Shown: piece by piece, positions 18,070-26,080 of the stretch | Numbering within the stretch: the first letter of the stretch is position 1 | Layout of the letters: each line of letters begins with the position of its first letter | The notes under the pieces: model-generated | The model's input: only the letters and a program-made list of their open reading frames with translations | What the model was told of the DNA's origin: nothing | Databases searched by the model: none | NCBI GenBank assembly: GCA_022769485.1 | Contig: JALEJU010000020.1 | Coordinates: forward strand, 1-64,000 | Reading direction: 5' to 3' | DNA length: 64,000 bases | DNA from: Bacillota bacterium | GTDB lineage: Bacteria > Bacillota > Clostridia > Peptostreptococcales > Anaerovoracaceae | Made by a program: the position numbers and the translations under genes

Positions 18070-18156
18070 TGGTGCAGGCAAGAGGACTCGAACCTCCATG
18101 AAGTAACCTTCACACGGACCTGAACCGTGCGCGTCTGCCAATTCCGCCATGCCTGC
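18070..18156 (-). tRNA. tRNA-Leu (anticodon CAG)
   Basis: The minus strand gives an 87-nt class II tRNA. The acceptor gcaggca/tgcctgc is perfect, the D arm contains ggcggaattggcagac, and the anticodon stem cacgg/ccgtg holds loop ttcaggt (anticodon CAG). A long variable arm and T arm ggttcgagtcc follow. CCA is encoded. Confidence 0.95.
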
Positions 18157-18276
18157 GAACTGACAAAATTTAATATACCAGAAGTCGTCATAAATTGCAA
18201 GCTTTTTTATGAAAAAAATGCCCTTAATCTTGGAATTAAAAAATGTAAAATTTGAAGAAAGGAAAAGCTTAATTTG

Positions 18277-18285
18277 TGCTATACT
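18277..18285 (+). promoter_or_regulatory. Extended -10 promoter for the DJ-1 family gene
   Basis: TGCTATACT fits the extended -10 pattern TGnTATAnT. No good -35 lies at 17 bases; a TTGAAG at 18252 is too far. Confidence 0.45.
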
Positions 18286-18319
18286 AAACATACATTCTTT
18301 TATAATCGGAGGGACAAGC

Positions 18320-18943
18320 ATGAAAGTATTCGTTCATTTAGCAGCTGGATTTGAGGAGATAGAAGCATTGACGATTGTAGATGTGCTGCGGCGTGCCGAT
18401 GTAGATGTACAGATGGTATCCGTTATGGATGATTTGGAAGTTACCGGTGCAAGAGGGATTACTGTCAAAGCGGATTTACTGTTTGAAAATGCGGATTACA
18501 ATGAATGCGAAATGATGGTTTTTCCGGGCGGTATGCTGGGGACAACCAATATGGCAAATCATGAGCCTTTGATGATGCAGCTGCGGGAGTTCGTGGAAGG
18601 GAAAAAATGGCTGGCAGCGATCTGCGCGGCGCCTATTATTTTCGGTGAGTTGGGTCTGTTGGCGGATCGGGAGGCTCTTTGTTATCCGGGGTTGGAGTAC
18701 AATCTTTTCGGAGCGCAGATTCCACAGGATAAAAACGTGGTATGTGATGAAAACTATATTACTTCCAAAGGACCGGCGACAGCGATGGAATTTGCTTTGC
18801 AGCTGGTAGAAGTTCTTGCGGGGAGAGCCAAACGGAGAGATATTGCTGCAGATCTGCTTTTTGAGCTGAACGAAACGGACGAAGAAAAGGCCGCGGCAGA
18901 TGCGCATGTGCATGAATCCGGAGGCTGTTCCTGCTGTCATTAA
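18320..18943 (+). CDS. DJ-1/PfpI family protein with a Cys-rich tail
   Basis: A 207-residue protein of the DJ-1/ThiJ/PfpI superfamily. It has the N-terminal AAGFEEIEALTIVDVLRRA with the conserved Glu, the nucleophile elbow AICAAP (Cys near residue 101) and the later SKGPATAMEFAL. DJ-1-type proteins act in stress defence, with glyoxalase or deglycase activities described for some. The specific activity here is not predictable. The C-terminus continues about 20 residues past the fold, ending in a His/Cys cluster (AHVHESGGCSCCH) that suggests metal binding. The start at 18320 has GGAGGGAC upstream, whereas the frame from 18209 covers the promoter. A terminator follows. Confidence 0.85.
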   Translation: MKVFVHLAAGFEEIEALTIVDVLRRADVDVQMVSVMDDLEVTGARGITVKADLLFENADYNECEMMVFPGGMLGTTNMANHEPLMMQLREFVEGKKWLAAICAAPIIFGELGLLADREALCYPGLEYNLFGAQIPQDKNVVCDENYITSKGPATAMEFALQLVEVLAGRAKRRDIAADLLFELNETDEEKAAADAHVHESGGCSCCH

Positions 18944-18958
18944 AATATAAGGACGGAA

Positions 18959-19002
18959 TCAGAACCCGATCTCGTAAAGAACGGTGAGGGTTCTGTTTTT
19001 TT
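18959..19002 (+). terminator. Terminator after the DJ-1 family gene
   Basis: CAGAACCC pairs with GGGTTCTG and is followed by TTTTTTT, about 20 bases after the stop. Confidence 0.85.
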
Positions 19003-19018
19003 ATTGCGCTAAAATCTC

Positions 19019-19047
19019 TTGACAAATTAAAATCCTTATTATAGAAT
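19019..19047 (+). promoter_or_regulatory. Strong sigma-A promoter for ydbC
   Basis: TTGACA (19019-19024) and TAGAAT (19042-19047) are 17 bases apart. An inverted repeat, TGTAA-AATTA-TTACA (19051-19065), covers the expected start site and could be an operator. Confidence 0.75.
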
Positions 19048-19081
19048 AACTGTAAAATTATTACAAAAAGAGGGGGATTTT

Positions 19082-19330
19082 ATGAACGAGAGTAACCAGA
19101 AAAAAGAAATTACATTTGAAATTCAGAAGCATATTGGAGTCATTCAGGAAGAGAATAAAGGATGGAGAAAAGAACTGAACCTGGTTTCCTGGAACGGAGG
19201 ACCGGCAAAATACGACATTCGAGCCTGGAGCGCCGATTATCAGAAAATGGACCGGGGGATTACGCTGAAACCGGGAGAAATGCGTAATTTAAAAACTCTT
19301 TTAGAAGATTTGGAAATAAACGATGCATAA
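19082..19330 (+). CDS. ydbC: YdbC/PC4-like single-stranded DNA-binding protein
   Basis: An 82-residue protein of the YdbC family, bacterial relatives of the PC4 coactivator fold that bind single-stranded DNA as dimers. The conserved core is HIGVIQEENKGWRKELNLVS, then GGPAKYDIRAW and KMDRGITLKPGEM. The role in cells is not settled; DNA repair or transcription has been suggested for the fold. AGAGGGGGA precedes the ATG, and a strong promoter stands directly upstream. The next small gene begins 61 bases later and shares its terminator. Confidence 0.85.
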   Translation: MNESNQKKEITFEIQKHIGVIQEENKGWRKELNLVSWNGGPAKYDIRAWSADYQKMDRGITLKPGEMRNLKTLLEDLEINDA

Positions 19331-19391
19331 TGTACTCACCTTTTTCTTCCGGAATACATATTCTGGTGGAAAAGAGAAGGAGGTAGTTTAC

Positions 19392-19529
19392 ATGGGAAAT
19401 TATAATAATTGCGGATGCGGAAATAACGGTATGGACGACAGCTTGCTGTTCTTTTTCCTGCTTCTGATTTTTATTTTCTGCCGCCCCGGAATTGTAGGCT
19501 GCGGAAACGATTGTGATTCCTGCTGCTAA
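19392..19529 (+). CDS. Small cysteine-rich single-pass membrane peptide
   Basis: A 45-residue peptide with an excellent Shine-Dalgarno (AAGGAGG, nine bases before the ATG). It consists of a Cys/Gly/Asn-rich N-terminus (NNCGCGNNG), one very hydrophobic segment of about 14 residues (SLLFFFLLLIFIFC) and a Cys-rich C-terminus ending CGNDCDSCC, with eight Cys in total. It resembles the small Gly/Cys-rich YjcZ-like peptides often found in spore-formers, but I cannot assign it. It lies between ydbC and a terminator and is probably co-transcribed with ydbC. Confidence 0.6.
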   Translation: MGNYNNCGCGNNGMDDSLLFFFLLLIFIFCRPGIVGCGNDCDSCC

Positions 19530-19539
19530 AACTCATAAA

Positions 19540-19572
19540 AAGTCTCCCCGAAAAAGTTCGGGGAGGCTTTAT
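19540..19572 (+). terminator. Terminator of the ydbC unit, possibly bidirectional
   Basis: AGTCTCCCCGAA pairs with TTCGGGGAGGCT around a short loop. A-rich sequence before and T-rich sequence after it allow function on both strands, serving the convergent DUF378 gene too. Confidence 0.8.
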
Positions 19573-19611
19573 GCTCCGGCTTGTACGAAACCGGAGGGTG
19601 CAGCCGCTGCC

Positions 19612-19821
19612 TTAAGATGCGCTGACAGCATTTCCGGATTTTCCTGTGAAATAGAATGAAATTGCATACAGGCCGCACAATCCGACGATTGCATATATGA
19701 TTCTGCTGATAATTGCCAGTTGACCGCCAAAGATGGACGCAATCAGATCGTACTGGAAGAAACCGATTAAGCCCCAGTTGATAGCGCCGATGATCAGAAT
19801 CGCGAGTACGAAATTTCTCAT
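19612..19821 (-). CDS. DUF378 family membrane protein
   Basis: A 69-residue protein with two hydrophobic segments (residues about 3-22 and 38-58). It shows the DUF378 pattern ILIIGAINWGLIGFFQYDLI followed by IYAIVGLCGLYAI. The function is unknown. The ATG at 19821 is preferred because AAAGGAG lies nine bases upstream; a TTG at 19830 would sit on top of that site. It is convergent with the ydbC unit. Confidence 0.8.
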   Translation of the reverse strand: MRNFVLAILIIGAINWGLIGFFQYDLIASIFGGQLAIISRIIYAIVGLCGLYAISFYFTGKSGNAVSAS

Positions 19822-19935
19822 GTCAATCAACTCCTTTCAAAAGAAAGTATTCCCATTTCTTTTGTGTTTTATAAAGAGTTTTGATAAAATATTTGTAATT
19901 GTTACATATAATTACGAAATGCAGGAAGAAGGCAT

Positions 19936-21612
19936 ATGATGGAAATACAGTTGATTTTGCATACAGCTCCCGGAAAGAGCGGAATCCCCGTTTCTGTAAA
20001 ACGAGGTACAACACTGAAAGATCTTGCCCGCAAGTGGCAAAAAGACGTTCCGTACCCAATTTTAGCGGCATTAGCAGGGCAGAGATGTGTGGAACTGACT
20101 TATGCGGTAGAAGAACCGTGTGAAATCACGTTTTTATCTTTAACTGATAAAAGCATGGAATCGCTGTATCAAAGAAGCGTAACCTTTTTATATTTAAAAG
20201 CGGTAAATGATGTGCTGGGAGCTGACGTGCCGGTGGAAATCTGCCATTCTATCAGCGACGGGCTTTACAGTGAGATCAAAAAAGCCGGGGAAATAACGGA
20301 AGAAGAGGTTCGTGCTGTGGAGCACAGAATGAAGGAAATCGTAAAAGCCGACCTTCCGTTTCAAAAAAGAACTGTTCGCGGAAATGAAATCCGTGCCGTG
20401 TTTGGAAACCGGGCAAGTTCCGAAAGGGTAAAGCTTTTAGAGCGGGCGCAGGGACACAGGGTATCCTTTTATTCCTGCGATGGATTCAGTAACTTCTTCT
20501 ACGGGAAAATGGTACCGTCCGCAGGGTATTTGTACGCTTTTGAACTTCGCAAGTATAAAAAAGGCGTGCTACTGCGATTTCCCACGCAAGCTTCTCCCGG
20601 CAGTGTTCCTCCTTACAGGGAAGAGGAGGCCTTATATCGGGCATTTAAGGAGTCCCAGGACTGGTGTGATCTGATGGATATTGGTTATGTGAGCGATTTA
20701 AACCGCATGGTGGAGGATGGAAGTTACCGCGATGTAATTTTGATTTCCGAAGCTTTGCATGAAAAAAAGATCGCTGAAATTGCGGATCTGATTACACGAA
20801 AGAAAAAGCATATTATTTTTATTGCGGGACCCTCGTCTTCCGGCAAGACGACGTTTGCGCGGCGGCTTTGTGTGCAGTTGCGCGTTAATGGCTGTCACCC
20901 CTTATATCTGGGGCTGGATGATTATTTCCTGGATCGGAAAGACAGTCCCGTGGACGAAAATGGAAATTATAATTTTGAAGGCCTTAACGCATTGGATCTT
21001 TCGCTTTTTTCCCAACAGATGAGCACCTTGCTCCGCGGCGAATCTACGGATATTCCCCGTTTTGATTTCAAAACGGGATGTAAAGTATTTGGGGAGCGAA
21101 TCACGAAAATTGAGGCGGGAGAACCCATTGTAATTGAGGGCATTCACGGATTGAATCACGCTCTGCATGAGGGCATTCCCCAAGAAGACATTTTTAAAAT
21201 TTATATAAGCCCGGTTACACAATTGAATATTGACAATTATAATCGTGTGTCTACCACATATTCCCGTTTATTGCGGAGAATTGTCCGGGATCATCAATTT
21301 CGGGGCTGGTCGGCGGAAGAAACAATTCGGCGGTGGCCCGGCGTTCGGGAAGGAGAAAATAAAAATGTATTTCCGTATTGCAACGAAGCGGATGTGTTTT
21401 TTAATTCCGTGCATATATATGAACTGGCAGTCTTAAAAAAGTACGCGCTTCCTTTGTTAAAGGAAATCGGCGAAGATTCCGACTGCTTTATGGAAGCGGA
21501 CTATCTAAGGCGATTCCTTCGGTTTATTAAAACCATAGAAGACGATTCCATTATTTCCAACAATTCGATTTTACGGGAGTTTATCGGGGGAAGCATTTTT
21601 GTCAATTCCTGA
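19936..21612 (+). CDS. Nucleoside (uridine) kinase with N-terminal TGS domain
   Basis: A 558-residue protein combining a TGS-like domain (residues 1-60, GIPVSVKRGTTLKDLARKWQ), a ThrRS second-additional-like region (about 80-270, with HSISDGLYSEI and EITEEEVRAVEHRMKEIV), and a C-terminal uridine kinase/phosphoribulokinase domain. The last has Walker A FIAGPSSSGKTTFARRL near residue 295, LDDYFLDR and VIEGIHGLNHAL. This architecture is common in Clostridia and annotated as nucleoside kinase, presumably salvaging nucleosides to NMPs. A palindromic TGTAA-TTG-TTACA (19894-19906) lies in the promoter region. A terminator overlaps the start of the intergenic spacer to the convergent ABC genes. Confidence 0.85.
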   Translation: MMEIQLILHTAPGKSGIPVSVKRGTTLKDLARKWQKDVPYPILAALAGQRCVELTYAVEEPCEITFLSLTDKSMESLYQRSVTFLYLKAVNDVLGADVPVEICHSISDGLYSEIKKAGEITEEEVRAVEHRMKEIVKADLPFQKRTVRGNEIRAVFGNRASSERVKLLERAQGHRVSFYSCDGFSNFFYGKMVPSAGYLYAFELRKYKKGVLLRFPTQASPGSVPPYREEEALYRAFKESQDWCDLMDIGYVSDLNRMVEDGSYRDVILISEALHEKKIAEIADLITRKKKHIIFIAGPSSSGKTTFARRLCVQLRVNGCHPLYLGLDDYFLDRKDSPVDENGNYNFEGLNALDLSLFSQQMSTLLRGESTDIPRFDFKTGCKVFGERITKIEAGEPIVIEGIHGLNHALHEGIPQEDIFKIYISPVTQLNIDNYNRVSTTYSRLLRRIVRDHQFRGWSAEETIRRWPGVREGENKNVFPYCNEADVFFNSVHIYELAVLKKYALPLLKEIGEDSDCFMEADYLRRFLRFIKTIEDDSIISNNSILREFIGGSIFVNS

Positions 21613-21668
21613 AAATGTTAAAATAATATCGCCGTTATATGAGGAGTATTGTTTACGAGAGTTTTGTA

Positions 21669-21692
21669 TATCGGCCGCAGAGCCGATTTTTT
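21669..21692 (+). terminator. Terminator after the nucleoside kinase
   Basis: ATCGGC (21670-21675) pairs with GCCGAT (21682-21687), followed by six T. The tail overlaps the last codon of the convergent ATPase gene. Confidence 0.7.
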
Positions 21693-22362
21693 ACATAAGT
21701 TCAATGATCTGCCGGGGAAGCGTTTGGTCGAACTGCGGACGGGTAAAGTGCCCGGCAAAGGACGCGGGTCTTCCCGCCAGAACATAAATTTCATCAGCAA
21801 GGCGAAGGGCGTCTTCAATGTCGTGTGTAACAAAAAAAACCGTTCGTTTATCTTTTTCGTAAATGCAGCAGAAAGCTTCCAGAAGCTCTTCTTTGAGCTT
21901 TGTATCCAGACCTTTAAAAGGTTCATCCAGAAAGAGCAGCTGAGAGGGATAAGCAAAGGCTCGGCAGAGAGCAACCCGCTGTACCATCCCGCCGCTCAGG
22001 GAAGAAAGCGGTTCATGGGCGTATTTTAAAAGACCTACCAAGTCCAGATAGCGCCGGATGATTTTATGCCGTTCTTCTTTTGTGTAAAGATTTTTTAAAA
22101 CGAAATCAATGTTTGAATAGGCATCAAACCAGGGAAGGAGCCGCGTCTCCTGAAATACATAAGACATTCGCATATCCCCGGGAAGAACAACCCGGCCGGA
22201 TGTAGGCTCAGTCAAACCTGCCAGTAAATTTATAAGGGTAGTTTTCCCTACACCGGAGCCGCCTAAGATGCAGGTTGCTTGGTGTTCTTTAAATTCCGCG
22301 TTGAGATTTTCAAATAAAATGGAATCACCGAAAGATTTAGATACGTTTTCCAGTTTTATCAT
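21691..22362 (-). CDS. ABC transporter ATPase, SsuB/TauB/nitrate type
   Basis: A 223-residue ATPase with Walker A LGGSGVGKTTL (about residues 34-44), Q-loop YVFQETRLLPW, signature LSGGMVQRVAL, Walker B LLFLDEPFKGLD and H-loop FVTHDIEDAL. The QETRLLPW pattern is typical of the sulfonate/nitrate/taurine family. It overlaps the permease gene by 26 bases. The system lacks desulfonation or nitrogen genes nearby, so the substrate is open: aliphatic sulfonate, thiamine precursor, bicarbonate or another small anion. Confidence 0.85.
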   Translation of the reverse strand: MIKLENVSKSFGDSILFENLNAEFKEHQATCILGGSGVGKTTLINLLAGLTEPTSGRVVLPGDMRMSYVFQETRLLPWFDAYSNIDFVLKNLYTKEERHKIIRRYLDLVGLLKYAHEPLSSLSGGMVQRVALCRAFAYPSQLLFLDEPFKGLDTKLKEELLEAFCCIYEKDKRTVFFVTHDIEDALRLADEIYVLAGRPASFAGHFTRPQFDQTLPRQIIELM

Positions 22363-23098
22363 AGCCGGATACCTTTACAAATAAAAATTCAAAGAGATAG
22401 CTGAGGGCAATGATTACAATGGTCCAGGCAAACAGAGATGCCGGATCCAGCCATGTTTTCGACTGATAAAGATGGAAACCAATCGAATAACGGGGCAGCG
22501 CCAGCACCTCCGCGGCAGCTATCGCCTTCCAGGCGATACCCAGCGAGGATACAATGCCGGCGTTAATATAAGGAACAGCGGAACGGAAATAGACAGATCG
22601 AACCACGTCCGCCTTTCGGACGCGGTAAATCCGGCACATTTCCAATAGCTTTTCATCGGTGTTTCGGATTCCGGCCACGGAAGATGTAAAAATCAAGGGA
22701 AAGCACATCAAGAATCCCGCGAAAATCGGCACGTTGGTGGAACGAAACCAGATAATCGCGATAATGATAATGGATGCGATAGGCATGGAGCGAAGCACCA
22801 CAACCAATGGGTTTAACAGATCATGTACAGAGGGGTAAAGCCCGCAGAGAATTCCCAGAGAAACCCCCAGCCCTACGGAAAGCAGCAGTGCTGAAACTGT
22901 TCGAAGCATGCTGTGACCGATTACAATATATGTTTCACCGTCGCTCAAAAGAGAAAACAGTGTTTCAAAAGCGGATAAAGGAGAAGGAAGGTAGATTTCC
23001 TTATTGATGATAAGGAAAACTGCCTCCCAGATCAATAACCAGAATAGAATAATAAGCGGTTGTTTAAATTTACGGTTCCGTATAGTAGAACGAGTCAT
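22337..23098 (-). CDS. ABC transporter permease, SsuC type
   Basis: A 253-residue permease with about six membrane segments. The coupling loop is visible as KLLEMCRIYRVRKADVVRSV (about residues 150-170), followed by SLGIAWKAIAAAEVLALP, the signature of SsuC/TauC-type subunits. It starts inside the 3' end of the binding-protein gene (29-base overlap) and ends inside the ATPase gene, so the three genes form a tightly coupled unit. No separate promoter is expected. Confidence 0.85.
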   Translation of the reverse strand: MTRSTIRNRKFKQPLIILFWLLIWEAVFLIINKEIYLPSPLSAFETLFSLLSDGETYIVIGHSMLRTVSALLLSVGLGVSLGILCGLYPSVHDLLNPLVVVLRSMPIASIIIIAIIWFRSTNVPIFAGFLMCFPLIFTSSVAGIRNTDEKLLEMCRIYRVRKADVVRSVYFRSAVPYINAGIVSSLGIAWKAIAAAEVLALPRYSIGFHLYQSKTWLDPASLFAWTIVIIALSYLFEFLFVKVSGYDKTGKRI

Positions 23099-24080
23099 CC
23101 GGTAAAGCGCCTCCTATGGAAGAGGGTTCAAATTTGTAGAGTACGTTTAGGAATTGGGAAATTTCTTCCTTTGCTTCCTGGGCGGATTTAAATACGATAT
23201 TACAGTAAGGAATTGCCTGTTCTGTAACCTGAGCGTCTTCGATAATGTTGTTGTCGGCTACCAGCCTTGCCGCTTCTGCGGGCGATTCATTTACAAAAGC
23301 AACGGATTGCTTATAGCGGGACAGCAGCTCCGAAACAAATTCCGGATGATTTTCCGCAAACGTACGGGTGGATATCAGACAGCCCATAGAAAGCGTACTT
23401 TCTCCTTTTGAAGCCTTTTCCCATTCTTTTGTAAGATCCAAAAGGATTTTTACATTGGAGTCTTTACGGATAACCTGCGTGACAAAGGGCTGGGGTAAAA
23501 TTGCCAGATCCGCATCTCCGGCCAGCAAAACCTGCGATGCGGAAGCATGATCCGTATAGTATTCCAGATTTACTTTTCCGGTAAGTCCATTTTGCTCAAA
23601 GATATAGTCTGCGGCATATTGGGGAACGTTCCCGGATCCGCTGATGGCGATTGTTTTGCCTTCCAGACCGTCGATGGAAGAAATGTCATCCCGTCCTACC
23701 AGATACAGGATTCCTAAAGTCTGTTCCGCTAAAACAACGATATTTCCGTCTGTTTTATTAAATAAAACGGAGGCTACGTTGGTAGGGAGCGCAGCAATTT
23801 GAATTTCATCATTGATTAGTTTCCCTGTCAGAATATCTGCCGATTCGGCTACCATGTAGTCTACGGTATAAGACGTATCGTCGAAAGTTTCACCGTCCAA
23901 GGCTTTTTTATCAATCAGCTGAATCATACCGATGGACGTGGGGCCTTTTATTCCGGCAATGGTAACCTGTTCTGTTTGCGTAGAGGGATCCGAAGCGGTG
24001 TCCTCGCCGCAGCCTGTAAGCATAAGGGTAAAAATCAAGCAAAAAGCAACTATAAGCGAAAGTGTTTTTCTCATAATCAT
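23070..24080 (-). CDS. ABC transporter substrate-binding lipoprotein, NMT1/SsuA-like
   Basis: A 336-residue lipoprotein with signal sequence and lipobox (MLTGC, Cys near residue 24). It contains GPTSIGMIQLIDK, IQIAALPTNVASVLFN, LEGKTIAISGSGNVPQYAA and DLAILPQPFVTQV, the pattern of NMT1/THI5-like and sulfonate-binding proteins. Two ATGs lie two codons apart (24080 and 24074). AGGAG is four bases before the first and ten before the second, so the exact start is uncertain. First gene of the three-gene importer. Its ligand cannot be named. Confidence 0.8.
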   Translation of the reverse strand: MIMRKTLSLIVAFCLIFTLMLTGCGEDTASDPSTQTEQVTIAGIKGPTSIGMIQLIDKKALDGETFDDTSYTVDYMVAESADILTGKLINDEIQIAALPTNVASVLFNKTDGNIVVLAEQTLGILYLVGRDDISSIDGLEGKTIAISGSGNVPQYAADYIFEQNGLTGKVNLEYYTDHASASQVLLAGDADLAILPQPFVTQVIRKDSNVKILLDLTKEWEKASKGESTLSMGCLISTRTFAENHPEFVSELLSRYKQSVAFVNESPAEAARLVADNNIIEDAQVTEQAIPYCNIVFKSAQEAKEEISQFLNVLYKFEPSSIGGALPDDSFYYTEP

Positions 24081-24226
24081 AATTCTCCTATCTGCGAAAT
24101 TATATATAGTTTCTGTACAGAAGGGCATCTCATGCATACTTTTGTAAAAGTTTTTAATTCCTTTTCTGCTTTCCAATATATACTGATTAGAAGAAAAAAG
24201 CAATCGAAAATCCATAAAGAGGCATA

Positions 24227-24263
24227 GAAAAAGGCTGCAGCACTTCGCTGCAGCCTTTTTTCT
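24227..24263 (-). terminator. Terminator of the hydCBA operon
   Basis: GGCTGCAG pairs with CTGCAGCC around GCGAAGT, flanked by A and T runs on both sides, 30 bases after the hydA stop on the minus strand. Confidence 0.88.
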
Positions 24264-24292
24264 ATATAGTTACAAGCCTTTCCGGTTCGTAA

Positions 24293-26065
24293 TTAGTCCT
24301 GCTTATAGGAAGTCTTTGCTTCATAGTGAGTATGGAGCAGTTTGTGAGCCAGATGTCCGTTGGGTTCTTTCAGATATTCATCATACAGAGCCTTAACTTC
24401 TGCGTTTTCATGAGACTTTCTCTTGGGCAGTCTGCGGTCTTCGCTGTACAGACCTGCAGCTCTTGCTTCTTTCGGATTTACATCCAAACGAACCTTGGAG
24501 GATACGATGGACTGACCGCCGCCGTGTACACAGCCGCCCGGGCAAGCCATAACTTCGATGAAGTGAACGTCCAGTTCGCCAGCCTTAACAGCGTCCAGAA
24601 CCTTTGCAGCGTTTGCAGTACCGTGAGCAACAGCGATCTTGATTTCAGTGTCAACGCCGTTGACGGGCAGAGTTACACTTGCCGTCTTAACGCCTTCCAG
24701 ACCTCTTACAGCCTGATATTCGATATCCTGCAGGTCTTTGCCGGTCAGGATGTCTGCAACTGTTCTCAGAGCAGCTTCCATTACGCCGCCGGTTGTACCG
24801 AAGATTACGCCGGCGCCTGTACCTTCGCCCAGGATGCTGTCGGGTTCTTCATCGGGCAGGGAAGCAAATCTGATTCTTGCCTGCTTGATCATATCACCCA
24901 GTTCTCTTGTGGTCAGGGAGTAATCTACGTCTCTGACGCCGTCAACTTCCATCTCAGGTCTTGCGCATTCGCTCTTCTTGGAAGTACAGGGCATGATGGA
25001 AACGGAAACGATCTTCTTGGGATCGATGCCGGCTTTTTCAGCGAAATAGCTCTTAGCAATTGCACCGAACATCTGCTGCGGAGACTTACATGTGGAGAGG
25101 TTGGGCAGGAATTCAGGATAGTTCAGTTCGCAGTAGCGAATCCAGCCCGGGGAACAGGAAGTAATCATAGGCAGAACGCCGCCGTTGGTTAATCTGCTCA
25201 GCAGTTCCGTACCTTCTTCCATAATGGTCAGGTCAGCGGAGAAGTTTGTATCAAATACCTTGTCGAAGCCAAGTCTTCTCAGAGCAGCGGTCATCTTTCC
25301 GGTTACCGGAGTACCTACGGGCAGACCGAATTCTTCACCCAGAGAAACTCTTACTGCGGGAGCAGTCTGAACAACAACGTACTTTTCGGGATCGTCGATT
25401 GCAGCCCAAACATCATCGATGTTGGAGTGTTCTCTCAAAGCAGCAACGGGGCAAGCTTCGATACACTGACCGCAGTATACGCACTCAACGTCTCTCATGG
25501 AGAAATCGAAAGCGGGAGCAACTTCGGTTTTAACGCCTCTCTTTGTGAAGTCCAGAACGCCGATGCCCTGAACGTTTCTGCAAGTGCTTACGCATCTGCC
25601 GCACAGGATACATTTGCTGGAATCACGAACGATGGAGGGAGACAGATCGTCGATGTGAGCTTCTCTCTTTTCGCCATCGTAGGGAACTTCCTTAATATCC
25701 AGTTCGTCGCACAGCTTCTGCAGTTCGCATGTACGGTTTCTTCTGCATGTCAGACACTCTCTGTTGTGGGAAGCCAGCAGCAGTTCAACGTTTGTCTTAA
25801 CTGCTTCTCTTACTTCGGGAGTGTTTGTTCTGACATTCATGCCCTCTGCAACCTGCAGTACGCAGGAAGCGGGCAGATTTCTCATGGGAACACCGTTGAT
25901 GTCTACGCTTACAACGCAGACTCTGCAAGCAGCGATTTCATTAATGTCTTTCAGGTAGCAGAGAGTCGGAATATCTACACCGGCTTCTCTGGCTGCCAAC
26001 AATACGGTATAGTCTTTGGGAACACTTACCTGGATCCCGTTGATTGTTACATTTACTTTATCCAT
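24293..26065 (-). CDS. hydA: NADH-linked [FeFe] hydrogenase catalytic subunit HydA
   Basis: A 590-residue subunit that makes or consumes H2 at an H-cluster. In order: a [2Fe-2S] domain (residues 1-75, PTLCYLKD and AACRVCVV), a His-Cys [4Fe-4S] site (HNRECLTCRRNRTC near 94-107), two [4Fe-4S] clusters (CILCGRCVSTC and CVYCGQCIEAC, about 150-210), and the H-cluster domain with L1 TSCSPGW, L2 MPCTSKK and L3 ACPGGCVHGGG. This is the group A architecture of trimeric, usually electron-bifurcating enzymes. hydC and hydB lie upstream in the same operon. Codon use is strongly biased, as expected for an abundant protein, which also creates long false frames on the other strand. Confidence 0.95.
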   Translation of the reverse strand: MDKVNVTINGIQVSVPKDYTVLLAAREAGVDIPTLCYLKDINEIAACRVCVVSVDINGVPMRNLPASCVLQVAEGMNVRTNTPEVREAVKTNVELLLASHNRECLTCRRNRTCELQKLCDELDIKEVPYDGEKREAHIDDLSPSIVRDSSKCILCGRCVSTCRNVQGIGVLDFTKRGVKTEVAPAFDFSMRDVECVYCGQCIEACPVAALREHSNIDDVWAAIDDPEKYVVVQTAPAVRVSLGEEFGLPVGTPVTGKMTAALRRLGFDKVFDTNFSADLTIMEEGTELLSRLTNGGVLPMITSCSPGWIRYCELNYPEFLPNLSTCKSPQQMFGAIAKSYFAEKAGIDPKKIVSVSIMPCTSKKSECARPEMEVDGVRDVDYSLTTRELGDMIKQARIRFASLPDEEPDSILGEGTGAGVIFGTTGGVMEAALRTVADILTGKDLQDIEYQAVRGLEGVKTASVTLPVNGVDTEIKIAVAHGTANAAKVLDAVKAGELDVHFIEVMACPGGCVHGGGQSIVSSKVRLDVNPKEARAAGLYSEDRRLPKRKSHENAEVKALYDEYLKEPNGHLAHKLLHTHYEAKTSYKQD

Positions 26066-26080
26066 TGTTCTCCTGTCCTC

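Noticed and set aside
17955-18101. Plus-strand frame of 48 codons (MTQGKRQKVLKSLAQQ...) running into tRNA-Leu
   Set aside because: It looks peptide-like (Gln/Lys-rich) and might be a remnant of an element at the tRNA 3' end, but it has no ribosome binding site, ends inside the tRNA gene and matches nothing I know.
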